DNA of 64,000 nt from RYN-230 sp963711705 (GCA_963711705.1 CAVQFM010000007.1:62001-126000); one strand, 5' to 3'; counted from the first letter of the stretch, positions 10,159 through 18,382 are shown. Made by a program: numbers and translations. Notes: generated by a model from the sequence alone, not told the origin.

Positions 10159-11228
10159 GCTCCCGCAGCCACGTGCGAGTCATCGGCGTCCTGGCCGCCG
10201 AGCACCTCATGGGCGCCCGGGGTGCCGCCGTTCTTGAGCTGGAACTCGGGCGGCACGTCAATGTTGTACAGCTTGGCCGCGTTGAGGCCAAGGATCTTCT
10301 TCTTGCCGTTGACGCCCAGCTTCGGGAATTCGGCGAGCTCTTCGCGGTCCGGCATCTCCCAGTCCACGAAGCCCTCGATCTGCCACTTCGGCTCCCAGAT
10401 GCCGTAGTCGCTGCCGAAGGTCATCTTGTCCTCGCCGACCCAGAACAGCAGCTCGCCCATGACCTTGGCGAAGAACGCCGGCCGGGCATACATGAGGCCG
10501 CCGATGACCACGGACAGGCCCGCGTACACGTTGGGCTCCTGGGTGGCCATGAAGCAGAAGTCCTCGATCCGCGGCAGGCCCACGTGCTCGATGATGAAGT
10601 TCAGGTCGGGGAAGTCGGTCGCACAGTGATCGATGTCGGAAACGTCGAACGCGTCCTTGTCCAGGGGCCAGATCGTCGGGCCCTTGTGCACGTGGATGTT
10701 CTTGATCCCGAGGTTCTGCGCCGCCTCCAGGTAGCGGTACGCCCCCGGGTCGCTCAGCTTGTACCCGCGCGAGCCGTTGTTCCACTCCGCGGTGTACAGC
10801 TTGACGCCCTTGGAGCCGTACTCCTCCACATTGCGCTTGAGCTCATCCAGGCCCGCGTCGCTGTCCCGGGGATCGAAGTTCGTGTTGTAGATGAACTTCC
10901 CGGGGTGCTTGCGGCCCATCTCACTGTTGCGCTTGGTGGTGTTGAAACCCTCCTTGTACCACTCCTTCAGGTCTGTCGGCTGGAAGATGGCCACGTCCAC
11001 GTGCCCGTCTTCGAAGACGTCCTTCATCAGGTCGTCTTCTGAGTACTTCTGGAAGTGCTCGATGGTCCAGTGGGTCTCGGGCGGGCCCAGCCCCTGGTAA
11101 GCGTGGAAGCACTCGATCCAGCCCTTGGCGTACTGCTCGGCGCCTGGTACCCAGTTGTCCGGGGCCGCATTCCAGTAGTGCATATGACTATCGACAACGA
11201 AATACTTCTCGCCATCCTTTTCGTACAC
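10155..11228 (-). CDS. Amidohydrolase-2 family metal hydrolase/decarboxylase
   Basis: TIM-barrel metal-dependent hydrolase of the amidohydrolase-2 (ACMSD-like) family, 357 residues. Metal ligands are visible: H15 and H17 in DSHMHYW, later His in HVHKGP and IEHVG, and the catalytic Asp in TFGSDYG. The same gene follows mimD/prmD in known propane and acetone monooxygenase clusters, where its reaction has not been settled; a role in handling the oxidised ketone or carboxylate product is an inference. The GTG at 11228 has AAGGAGG upstream and is more convincing than any later start. It is the fifth structural gene of the operon and is coupled by ATGA to the DUF59 gene. Confidence 0.85.
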   Translation of the reverse strand: MYEKDGEKYFVVDSHMHYWNAAPDNWVPGAEQYAKGWIECFHAYQGLGPPETHWTIEHFQKYSEDDLMKDVFEDGHVDVAIFQPTDLKEWYKEGFNTTKRNSEMGRKHPGKFIYNTNFDPRDSDAGLDELKRNVEEYGSKGVKLYTAEWNNGSRGYKLSDPGAYRYLEAAQNLGIKNIHVHKGPTIWPLDKDAFDVSDIDHCATDFPDLNFIIEHVGLPRIEDFCFMATQEPNVYAGLSVVIGGLMYARPAFFAKVMGELLFWVGEDKMTFGSDYGIWEPKWQIEGFVDWEMPDREELAEFPKLGVNGKKKILGLNAAKLYNIDVPPEFQLKNGGTPGAHEVLGGQDADDSHVAAGA

Positions 11229-11312
11229 GAATGCCTCCTTGTGGGCCGAATGTCGTGCGTAGCGTGGTGGCGGGTGAGGCGGCCAGCCCAGTCGGCTGCG
11301 GGCCCCGCGGCC

Positions 11313-11342
11313 GCTGGTACCAGCGAGAGTGCTGGTACCAGC
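11313..11342. other. Intercistronic hairpin from twin GCTGGTACCAGC palindromes
   Basis: The 143-bp gap between the coupling-protein gene and the amidohydrolase gene holds GCTGGTACCAGC twice (11313-11324 and 11331-11342), six bases apart. Each copy is self-complementary, and the pair also forms a perfect 12-bp stem with a 6-base loop in the transcript. No U-tract follows. It is well placed to lower or stabilise expression between prmABCD and the accessory genes. Confidence 0.75.
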
Positions 11343-11371
11343 AGAGCCGCTGGGCCCGGCTACCGCAAGCC

Positions 11372-11740
11372 CTAACGCGCCTGCAGATCGAAATCGATGT
11401 ACTCGGCCGCGTCCTCAGGATTAGCGAACATGATCGTCCGGTCGTCCAGGTGGATCATGCGGCCGTAGTGCGTTGACATGTTCTCCTCGAACTCCGCGGC
11501 GTCGAAGTAGCCGGGTTCCTCGCCCAGGGCCTCGGAGACCTCGTCGTAGACCACGTCCATGCGCCGGACCGCGTTGACCCGGATCATTGACGGCAGGGGC
11601 GTCACCTTCACATTGGGCTCGGCGCTCATGACCTGGGCTACGACCGCGCCGACCTGATTGTTCATCAGGGTGAATCCGCACATGTTGGAGGCCGTGTTAT
11701 CGGACTTGAACGGGCTTTCCGCCGTGGTGAACGTGGTCAC
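11372..11740 (-). CDS. prmD: Monooxygenase coupling (effector) protein, MmoB/DmpM family
   Basis: Small effector of 122 residues that binds the hydroxylase and gates oxygen chemistry at the diiron site. The MmoB/DmpM fold is recognisable from MCGFTLMNNQVGAVVAQVM, the central beta strand around VKVTPLPSMIRVNAV and the C-terminal HYGRMIHLDDRTIMFANPEDA. It carries no cofactor. The GTG at 11740 overlaps the beta-subunit stop as GTGA with GGAG ten bases upstream, so it is translationally coupled to prmC. The order alpha-reductase-beta-coupling is that of group 5 soluble diiron monooxygenases. Confidence 0.9.
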   Translation of the reverse strand: MTTFTTAESPFKSDNTASNMCGFTLMNNQVGAVVAQVMSAEPNVKVTPLPSMIRVNAVRRMDVVYDEVSEALGEEPGYFDAAEFEENMSTHYGRMIHLDDRTIMFANPEDAAEYIDFDLQAR

Positions 11741-12909
11741 TGCGCCAGCTCCTTCGGTGATTCCAGATCGAGATCGAACATGATGCCCTGGAACCGGGCC
11801 TTGGCCGCGTCCAGGCCATCCTCGAAACGGGGGGGCTTCGCGTCGGGCTGCGACCAGAGCGGCTGCAGCCGGCGGGCCGCCCCGATGGCGCGCGGCACCC
11901 AGACCGACAGCCACTGCTGCAGCAGCGCCTTGTTGTGGTCGGCGAACTCCCGGTCGCTGGTCAGCAGCTCGAACATGGCCCTCGTGTAGCGCAGGTCGCG
12001 CTCTGCGAAGTCGTACTCCTCGGCACCGACCACCGTGGGCGTGACGAAGTCGCCGTTGCGCGGGGCCGCGTGCTGCACCAGGTGGCTGCGGAACAGCTCA
12101 CCGACCAGCGGCTCGAAGACCACGTTCGCCGCGAAGATGGCCTCGCACCAGTCGTCGATGGCGGTCAGCTGCTCGGCGGTCTCCCGGACGCCCTGCCATG
12201 CCGGGTCGTTGTTCCAGGTGTCGAGGTGCGCCGAGCCGTCGAAGCCGTCGATCTCCTCGCTGAGGGTGAGGTTGTACAGCGCCAGGTCCTGGGCCGACCG
12301 GATCCGGTGCATGCTGTTCACCGAGATCGCGTTGTTGTGCATGTTGGTCGGCGCCCGGCGGTTGGCGTTCGCGTACAGGTACAGCCCCAGGCCGTGGTCG
12401 ACGTGCATCCACGCGCCGATGTTCCGCTCGACGAAACGAACCCAGTTCGGGCTCCACTGCTCGAACGCCTTGGCCGCCCGGGCCGCGTCGACGTTCTGGT
12501 TCAGCTGCCGGACCACGTTGGCGTTGTACCGGTAGAGGGTGAGTTCCCACTCCTCGTTCGGGTCGCGGAACTCATGCCAGCCCAGCGCGGGCCAGTCGTA
12601 ACCCTTGCCGCCCGATCCCGGATAGCGTTCCGGCTCAGGCCGGTCCGATCCCCACGCCTTGAGCGCTGTCCAGTCCAGGGGGTAACCACCCCGGCCGTCG
12701 GAGAACCCGTACAGCCAGCCCTGCGCCAGGTAGTGCCGCGGATCGGGCTGGACCTCGACGGTCACGTCCTCGTAGTGGCTCTGCTTGCGCTTGGCCGGCG
12801 TGTAGTAGTTGAACCTGCGCGAGTTCGAGTCCGGGAACTCCTTCGCACCGGCTTCGGCGTCGGTGAATACCGGCTTGGGAACACTGCGTTCTGCTGGCGC
12901 GGTTGTCAT
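11737..12909 (-). CDS. prmC: Propane/acetone monooxygenase hydroxylase small subunit
   Basis: Beta subunit of the hydroxylase, 390 residues, structurally related to the alpha subunit but without iron ligands. Family features include NSRRFNYYTPAKRKQSHYEDVT at the N-terminus (the linker region that embraces the alpha subunit), then the helical core with WSPNWVRFVERNIGAWMHVDHGLGL and NNAISVNSMHRIRSAQDLALYN. It should form the alpha2beta2 dimer. ATG at 12909 with AGGGAG upstream; the 11-bp gap to the reductase gene and the GTGA overlap with prmD place it firmly in the operon. Length is normal for the family. Confidence 0.93.
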   Translation of the reverse strand: MTTAPAERSVPKPVFTDAEAGAKEFPDSNSRRFNYYTPAKRKQSHYEDVTVEVQPDPRHYLAQGWLYGFSDGRGGYPLDWTALKAWGSDRPEPERYPGSGGKGYDWPALGWHEFRDPNEEWELTLYRYNANVVRQLNQNVDAARAAKAFEQWSPNWVRFVERNIGAWMHVDHGLGLYLYANANRRAPTNMHNNAISVNSMHRIRSAQDLALYNLTLSEEIDGFDGSAHLDTWNNDPAWQGVRETAEQLTAIDDWCEAIFAANVVFEPLVGELFRSHLVQHAAPRNGDFVTPTVVGAEEYDFAERDLRYTRAMFELLTSDREFADHNKALLQQWLSVWVPRAIGAARRLQPLWSQPDAKPPRFEDGLDAAKARFQGIMFDLDLESPKELAQ

Positions 12910-12920
12910 GTGGGTCTCCC

Positions 12921-13973
12921 TTACTGTTCGCCAGGCTCGCCAGTTGTGGTGAACTTGTCGTAGTAGATGCGTTTCTCCGGGACGCCGAGACGCTCGAGCA
13001 ACGGGATCGCCGCCTCCACCATCGGCGGCGGGCCACACACGTAGGCGTGCGTGTTCTTCAGGTCGTTCTCGTGCCGTTGCACCACGTCGGTGATCAGGCC
13101 GGTCTCCCCGTCCCAGTCGTCGCCGTCGGCAGGCTCGGACAGCGCGGGCACGAACCGGAAGTTGGGCAGTGCCTCTTCCAGCCCGCGCAGTTCCTTCTCG
13201 AAGCACAGGTCGCGGCGGCCCCGCGCACCGTAGTAGTAGGTGGCCTTGCGGCTGATGCCGCGTTCGGCCATGGACCGGAGCAGGGCCAGGATGGGCGCCA
13301 TCCCGGCCCCGCCGCCGACGAAGACCAGATCGATGTCATCACCCTCGCGCAGGGTGAAGACGCCGAACGGGCCCGATATGTCCAGCCGGTCCCCGATCTG
13401 CACCTGCGAGTCGAGGAAGTGGGAGAACAGCCCGTCCGGGTAGACCTTGATGACGAACTCGAGCAGACCCCCCTCCCGGGCCGAGGTATTGGCCATCGAG
13501 AACGACCGGGTCTCCTCGGTGCCCGGGACGGTGATGTCCACGTACTGCCCGGGAAAGAACTTGATCTCGGTCGGCTCCACCAGCCGCAGCACCAGGCGCC
13601 GCAGATCGTGGGTGACCGGGTCGTTGGCCACGACCTCGGCCACCGCGTCGATGATCGGCAGTCCCGACCGGATCATGTCCTCGTCGTAGTTGAGCAGCTC
13701 GATCGTCACGTCCTCGTACACGTGCGCCCGGCACAGCAGTGTGTAGCCTTCCTCCTTCTCGAAGTCGGGCAGCGCGAACGTGGAGTACTTGTCGAGCTCG
13801 ATGTCCTCGCCCTCCAGCACGAAGGACTTGCAGGCGGTGCACTGGCCTTCCTTGCAGCCGTGCATGAGCATGACGCCCTGGTCGAATGCGGCGCGGAGGA
13901 TCGTCTGCTGCTCGGCCACCTCGATCTCGATGCCCACCGGCTCGAATCGCACGACATGCTTGTCGTCCGCCAT
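12921..13973 (-). CDS. prmB: Monooxygenase reductase (2Fe-2S/FAD/NADH)
   Basis: Reductase of 350 residues that passes electrons from NADH through FAD and a 2Fe-2S centre to the hydroxylase. N-terminal plant-type ferredoxin domain with C40, C45, C48 and C81 (HGCKEGQCTACKS and LLCRA). The FAD domain carries RSFSMAN near 156-162, and the NAD domain has VFVGGGAGMAPIL near 230 and YVCGPPPMVEAA near the C-terminus. All cofactor motifs are intact. The ATG at 13973 lies 87 bp after the alpha-subunit gene, with a hairpin in between. The main alternative assignment would be another oxygenase reductase, which the operon position rules out. Confidence 0.94.
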   Translation of the reverse strand: MADDKHVVRFEPVGIEIEVAEQQTILRAAFDQGVMLMHGCKEGQCTACKSFVLEGEDIELDKYSTFALPDFEKEEGYTLLCRAHVYEDVTIELLNYDEDMIRSGLPIIDAVAEVVANDPVTHDLRRLVLRLVEPTEIKFFPGQYVDITVPGTEETRSFSMANTSAREGGLLEFVIKVYPDGLFSHFLDSQVQIGDRLDISGPFGVFTLREGDDIDLVFVGGGAGMAPILALLRSMAERGISRKATYYYGARGRRDLCFEKELRGLEEALPNFRFVPALSEPADGDDWDGETGLITDVVQRHENDLKNTHAYVCGPPPMVEAAIPLLERLGVPEKRIYYDKFTTTGEPGEQ

Positions 13974-14009
13974 TACTCCCTCACGATGCGCGCGCTACTG
14001 GAGGGGAGG

Positions 14010-14034
14010 GGGCCGCAAGCGTTGCCTGCGGCCC
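14010..14034. other. Hairpin between hydroxylase alpha and reductase genes
   Basis: GGGCCGCA (14010-14017) pairs with TGCGGCCC (14027-14034) over a 9-base loop, and flanking GGAGG and CCTCC can extend the stem. It lies in the only sizeable gap inside prmABCD (13974-14060). Without a U-tract it is more likely a processing, stability or partial attenuation element that would favour the abundant alpha subunit over the reductase. Confidence 0.5.
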
Positions 14035-14060
14035 ACCTCCCGGTCGTGGTGCCAGACGGC

Positions 14061-15713
14061 TCAGGCGTCCGCGGGTGCGGGACGTCCGGCCGGGCCCTGG
14101 CGGTTGTAGTCGGCCTGGAACGCCGCACGCTGCTCGTCGGTCATCTCGTTGAGCAGCACGTTCGGGCTCAGCACCGGCCCCATCCGGCGCAGGTGATCCA
14201 GGGTCCACATCTTCTTGGGATCCAGGTTCAGGTGCGGCTGGGCGGTCATGGTCTTGCCGTCGTCGCGCACGTAGCCCATGTCGGAGACCACGTCGGCCCA
14301 GTTCCAGCCGTGGTACAGGGTCTCCCATTCGCGCTTGCCGATGAGCTGGCCCATGTTCGGCGTGGCGCGGCCCTGGAAGGTCGGCCGGAAGGCCACCTCG
14401 TCGGTCCACTGGCATTCCTTGTGGCAGTAGGTCCGCCACTGCCCGTCCACCTCGGCCATGACCATGTCCTCGCGGACCAGGCACGGGACCATGCAGGTCC
14501 AGCAGCGGTGCGGGTACACGTAGTCGACGGACTCGGCCACGATCGGGTGGTGCCCGTTCGGGATCGACAGCCGGTTGTAGTTCTCCCACCACTTGCCGTA
14601 CTTGTTGTACCAGCCCGGGTACTTGTACTCGAACCACTCGAAGTCGGCGTCGGTCATCGGGTCGATCCGCCAGTAGTTCGCCAGCCAGCCGGTGGCGAAG
14701 AACTGGGCTACCTCGTGCACGTAGCCCTTGTTCCAGATCTGGTTCCACGCTTCCTCGATGAGGTCGTGCGGGATGACCAGGCCGTACTTCTCCAGCGGCA
14801 CCAGGTAGCTGCGGTAGTAGTCGTCGTAGATCCACCGCCGCCACATCTCGGCGTAGGACTCACGGTCCTTGCGCCGGTCCTTGGTGCCGTACTCGATGAA
14901 CGTGCCGATGGCGGCGTCCACCACGCGGTGGTTGTTCCACCACGCGTAGCGCAGGTCGCGCTCGAGCAGCTGGTGGTTCTCCTCGTCGGCCAGCGCCATC
15001 AGCAGGGTGGCATAGCCGTTGCTGATGTGCCGCGACTCGTCGGACTGCACCGAGTGGAACACGGTCGGCAGCAGGTAGTCGCCGTTCGCGGCGGCCTCGG
15101 CGGGCATGGCCACGAACAGCGTGTTGGTGAACGCCGTCTCGGCCACGATGGTCAGGTAGATGCTCGCCGCGGTGATCGCGTCACCGGTGATGAAGCCCTC
15201 GGCGAACTGCCGGCCGATCGTCCCGCAGTAGTCGTTCTGGAAGTTGCGCAGGCTGTTGTTGAAGCCCGCTGGGTCGATGTAGTTGTTCATGTACAGGCGC
15301 TTGAGGTTCTGCTGGATCGTCGAGTGGCGTACCTCGTCGATCATCTGGATCGCCTGGCCGTTGTGCAGTTCCGGGTTGGGCACCGTGCGGAACAGCAGCG
15401 GCATGGCCCGCGCCGCGGAGATCTCCGGTAGCGGGATGATGGACAGGAACAGCTTCTGCCACTCCAGCCACCGCTCCTGCACCTGGCGGAACATGTTGCC
15501 GCGGATGGCGCCGTCCTGGGCACCGTAGACCCGGTGGTCCTTCTCTTCCTGCATGGGGAAGTACGATCGCAGGACCTGCTTCAGCGGGTCCTTCTTCTGG
15601 GACTTGCGGAACGAGTAGTCAGTACCGTACTGGGCTACCGGCTCGTGGTACTGCGGCTCCCAGGACAGCTCCTGGATTTTCGCGTGGGCTTTGGCCACAC
15701 TCTGGCGACTCAT
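14061..15713 (-). CDS. prmA: Propane/acetone monooxygenase hydroxylase large subunit
   Basis: Catalytic alpha subunit of a soluble diiron monooxygenase, 550 residues. Counting from MSRQ, the six iron ligands are E97, E127, H130 (DEVRH), E192, E226 and H229 (DESRH). They keep exactly the spacing of methane monooxygenase MmoX (E114, E144, H147, E209, E243, H246). The sequence is closest in my memory to the group 5 PrmA/MimA proteins that oxidise propane, acetone and phenol. A Cys-containing region (HRCWTCMVPC, later YCHKEC) is kept as in that group. I prefer the ATG at 15713 over the GTG six bases earlier because GGAAGGGG has proper spacing only to the ATG. Substrate range needs experiment. Confidence 0.95.
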   Translation of the reverse strand: MSRQSVAKAHAKIQELSWEPQYHEPVAQYGTDYSFRKSQKKDPLKQVLRSYFPMQEEKDHRVYGAQDGAIRGNMFRQVQERWLEWQKLFLSIIPLPEISAARAMPLLFRTVPNPELHNGQAIQMIDEVRHSTIQQNLKRLYMNNYIDPAGFNNSLRNFQNDYCGTIGRQFAEGFITGDAITAASIYLTIVAETAFTNTLFVAMPAEAAANGDYLLPTVFHSVQSDESRHISNGYATLLMALADEENHQLLERDLRYAWWNNHRVVDAAIGTFIEYGTKDRRKDRESYAEMWRRWIYDDYYRSYLVPLEKYGLVIPHDLIEEAWNQIWNKGYVHEVAQFFATGWLANYWRIDPMTDADFEWFEYKYPGWYNKYGKWWENYNRLSIPNGHHPIVAESVDYVYPHRCWTCMVPCLVREDMVMAEVDGQWRTYCHKECQWTDEVAFRPTFQGRATPNMGQLIGKREWETLYHGWNWADVVSDMGYVRDDGKTMTAQPHLNLDPKKMWTLDHLRRMGPVLSPNVLLNEMTDEQRAAFQADYNRQGPAGRPAPADA

Positions 15714-15867
15714 GGTCACCCCTTCCCCTTCGTGGGTTTTGCTGAGGCAGCGTGCTGCGGTCCTGTCTTCTCCGGCGCCAGGCCTCAGCTGGCGGCGGAT
15801 GCACGAGCCCTCTGGCCCGGAAAGTCCCTATGTGCCGAATAACAACCTGTAAAAGCAGCTGGCGGGC

Positions 15868-15884
15868 TCTCAACATGAGACAGG
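15868..15884. promoter_or_regulatory. Candidate operator, copy 1 (upstream of prmA)
   Basis: TCTCAACATGAGACAGG, with inverted arms TCTCA and TGAGA, lies about 160 bp upstream of the prmA start and downstream of the 78-residue gene. The same 17 bases with one change occur at 16242-16258. The repetition on both sides of the small gene makes it a likely binding site of the divergent AcoR/MimR-like activator. Confidence 0.6.
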
Positions 15885-15919
15885 CCCGTGCTGCTCCCGT
15901 GCCCTCGTGGGCAGGCCAT

Positions 15920-16156
15920 TCAGCGGTCTCCGAAGTAGTGGTCCCGGAGCTCGGCGAGCTCATCCCGGACGTGCTCGGCGATGCGCTGATTGCCTTCTGC
16001 GGCCGGCCTGATCCCGAACGCCCGCAGCAGATCGGCGGCCGGCGCCCCGGGGTCGCCTGCCTCCCCGAGGACCGGGTGCAGTCCCTGGTCAGCTAGATGG
16101 TGGAAGACCAGGTTGACCACAGTCCACGGGTTGTAGGTCTCACCTGGCTGGTCCAT
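15920..16156 (-). CDS. Small uncharacterised protein upstream of prmA
   Basis: Acidic protein of 78 residues beginning MDQPGETYNPWTVVNLVFHHLADQGLHP. It has no membrane segment or signal peptide; a predicted helical N-terminal half with NLVFHHLADQ is followed by a Gly/Ala/Pro-rich turn (GEAGDPGAPAADLLRAFGI) and a charged helical tail. The start has GGAG seven bases upstream. It lies between the activator gene and prmA, in the prm direction, with a candidate operator on each side, so it is probably induced with the monooxygenase. I know no function. A regulator-modulating or assembly role is only a guess. Confidence 0.65.
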   Translation of the reverse strand: MDQPGETYNPWTVVNLVFHHLADQGLHPVLGEAGDPGAPAADLLRAFGIRPAAEGNQRIAEHVRDELAELRDHYFGDR

Positions 16157-16240
16157 GAGGCAACTCCGGTTTCGTCTGCGGGCGCGCGGAAGTAAGCCGG
16201 TGTGTGCTTCGATAAAAACCCCGCCACAGAGGCCCCGCCG

Positions 16241-16258
16241 GTCTCAACTTGAGACAGG
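16241..16258. promoter_or_regulatory. Candidate operator, copy 2 (divergent region)
   Basis: GTCTCAACTTGAGACAGG contains the perfect 7+1+7 inverted repeat GTCTCAA-C-TTGAGAC (16241-16255). It sits between the activator gene and the 78-residue gene, about 90 and 120 bp from their starts, so it could control both directions. It matches the site upstream of prmA in 16 of 17 bases. Confidence 0.65.
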
Positions 16259-16366
16259 GGTCGGTACCCCCGCGCATATCTTGGGTACGTAGCAGGGGAA
16301 CCCGGATACCCAGCCGCTGGCTGAGCCTCTAGCCCGCGGTACCGGGAGGTGAGGTACGGAGGCGCT

Positions 16367-18172
16367 ATGGTGCCCGCAGCAGTGCACCAGCCAGCCCTGG
16401 CCGACAGCCAGGGGCTGGCCGAGACCCGTGAACGGTTCCTGACGGCTGAGTCCGTCAAGCCGAGCGAGGTGCGTGAGCCGATCCTGGCGTCCTGGTGGCG
16501 GTCCAGGCAGTTCAAGGTGGCCGCCGACCGCGTCGCACTGCCCTATGTCCGGGATCCCGATCTCGACACCCCGCTGACCCGCAACGCCATGCCCGTGCTC
16601 CGCAACCTGCGTGAGCACCTGGAGGGGCAGCCGATCAGCGTCATCCTCACCGACGCCGCGGGCGTCGTGCTGACCCGGATGACCGCTGACCATGATCTTG
16701 AGCGGCATCTGGACGGGGTCCAGCTCGTTCCCGGGTTCAGCTACGCCGAGGAGTACGTCGGCACCAACGGCATCGGCACCGCGCTGGAGGGCGGCCAGCC
16801 CGCGCACGTGTTCGGCCACGAGCATTACGCCGAGGACCTCGAGGACCTGGCCTGCGCCGGGGTGCCGATCCACGACCCGATCTCCGGCAAGACGGTCGGC
16901 GCGGTCAACCTGACGTGCTGGCGCCGGGACGCCGACCCGCTGCTGATCGCGCTGGCCAAGACCACGGCCGATCAGATCACCCAGGCCATGCTGGCCGACA
17001 GCAGCGCGCGGGAGCTCCTGCTGATGCAGGAGTACCTGCGGGCCTGCCGCCGGACCAGCGGGATCGTGCTGGCGCTGAACAACGACGTGGTGATGATGAA
17101 CGAGCACGCCCGCCAGGTGCTCGACCCCGGTGACCAGGGCGTGCTGCTGGCCCAGGCCGCCGAGGTGCTGGCCAGCCGGCAGGCGGGCACGGTGGCGGTC
17201 GAGCTGCCCAGTGGCATCCAGGCCCGGATGTACTGCCGCCCGGTGCAGGGCGAGGACCGGATCGCGGGCGGGGTCGTGCACGTGAAGCTGATCGAGCAGG
17301 CCACCCGCCCACTGGTGGAGACCCCGGCCAAGCCGGCCATGGCCCTGCCCGGCCTGGTCGGCGGCGGCGCGCTGTGGCTGCGCGGCTGCCGTCAGGTGGA
17401 GGCGGTCTACGACTCGGGCGAATGGCTCGCGCTGGACGGCGAGCCCGGGGTCGGCAAGCTGACCGTGGTCCGGGCGGTGCACCAGCGCCGGAACGCGGCC
17501 GAGCGGTTCTACGTGCTGGACGCGGCCGAGGCCACCGACGCCGACTGGCTGGTGCGGGCCCGCCGCGAGCTGATGGACGGCGAGGGCGCGCTGGTGATCA
17601 GGCACCTGGACGTGCTCACCGCCCGGCAGCTGAACGGGCTGGCCGGCGCCATCGGCGAGGCCAGGGCGGCCGGGCGCCAGCGCAACCTGTGGGTGGCGGT
17701 CACCCTGAACCAGGCCGCCAGCGACGGGGACCTGAGCAAGGTGCTGCGCTTCTTCCCGAGCACGGTGGAGCTGCCGCCGCTGCGCCATCACATCGAGGAC
17801 CTGCACACCCTGGTCCCGTTCTTCGTGGCCAAGCTCGGCCAGCACGGGCGGCTCACCTGCTCACCCGAGGCCATGCAGCTGCTGCTGCGGTCGAAGTGGC
17901 CGGGCAACACCGAGCAGCTGTACCAGGTGCTGAAGCGGGTCGTGCAGAAGCGGCGCACCGGCGCCATCCAGGCGGCCGATCTCCCGCCCGAGTGCTGGAC
18001 GGTGAGCAGGCGCCTGCTGTCCCCGCTGGAGTCGATGGAGCGCGACGCTATCGTCCAGGGACTGCTCGACTACCAGGGCAACAAGGTCAAGGCGGCCAAG
18101 TCGCTGGGTATGTCCCGGGCCACGATCTACCGGAAGATCCACGAGTACGGCATCGTCACCCCGTCCAGCTGA
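16367..18172 (+). CDS. mimR: AcoR/MimR-like transcriptional activator of the monooxygenase operon
   Basis: Regulator of 601 residues. A GAF sensor domain (about 55-210, with GFSYAEEYVGTNGIGTALEGG) is followed by an AAA+-like central domain and a C-terminal Fis-type helix-turn-helix (NKVKAAKSLGMSRATIYRKI). The central domain is degenerate: the Walker A reads GEPGVGKLT (358-366) and the GAFTGA loop that contacts sigma-54 is missing. This fits actinobacteria, which lack sigma-54. The homologous MimR activates mimABCD in response to acetone (established in mycobacteria). ATG at 16367 is chosen because GGAGG lies 4 bases upstream; a GTG at 16349 has no site. Transcribed divergently from the operon it should control. 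Confidence 0.85.
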   Translation: MVPAAVHQPALADSQGLAETRERFLTAESVKPSEVREPILASWWRSRQFKVAADRVALPYVRDPDLDTPLTRNAMPVLRNLREHLEGQPISVILTDAAGVVLTRMTADHDLERHLDGVQLVPGFSYAEEYVGTNGIGTALEGGQPAHVFGHEHYAEDLEDLACAGVPIHDPISGKTVGAVNLTCWRRDADPLLIALAKTTADQITQAMLADSSARELLLMQEYLRACRRTSGIVLALNNDVVMMNEHARQVLDPGDQGVLLAQAAEVLASRQAGTVAVELPSGIQARMYCRPVQGEDRIAGGVVHVKLIEQATRPLVETPAKPAMALPGLVGGGALWLRGCRQVEAVYDSGEWLALDGEPGVGKLTVVRAVHQRRNAAERFYVLDAAEATDADWLVRARRELMDGEGALVIRHLDVLTARQLNGLAGAIGEARAAGRQRNLWVAVTLNQAASDGDLSKVLRFFPSTVELPPLRHHIEDLHTLVPFFVAKLGQHGRLTCSPEAMQLLLRSKWPGNTEQLYQVLKRVVQKRRTGAIQAADLPPECWTVSRRLLSPLESMERDAIVQGLLDYQGNKVKAAKSLGMSRATIYRKIHEYGIVTPSS

Positions 18173-18189
18173 GCGGCAAATCAGGTTGG

Positions 18190-18273
18190 CCCGGCCCGCT
18201 GGGCCGGGTTAGCATTCCCGGCGTGCACCGGCTCTTCCCCATCACCCCGCCGCCCCGCCCCTGAGCGGGGCGG
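18190..18273 (+). terminator. Two hairpins after the activator gene
   Basis: CCCGGCCC (18190-18197) pairs with GGGCCGGG (18201-18208) over a GCT loop and is followed by TT; it starts 18 bp after the activator stop. A second stem, CCGCCCCGC (18250-18258) with GCGGGGCGG (18265-18273), follows. The first is a good terminator candidate for the regulator; the second may back it up or be part of the EamA gene leader. Confidence 0.55.
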
Positions 18274-18382
18274 CCGCCGCCACACACCAGGGCAGCTGAA
18301 CTGACGCGCCCTGGCCGGCGGGCTGATCTGGCCCGCCCCGCTCCCGCGACCCTTCCCTTCTCGTCGCCGGAGCGATGTTTCC

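Noticed and set aside
12903..15431. 842-codon plus-strand open frame opposite prmB and prmA
   Set aside because: Antisense to two unmistakable monooxygenase genes; protein is Val/His/Arg/Leu-rich without motifs.
15720..16366. A sigma-54 (-24/-12) promoter for prmA
   Set aside because: Although the regulator looks like a sigma-54 activator, it lacks GAFTGA, and actinobacteria have no sigma-54; I saw no convincing GG-N10-GC element.
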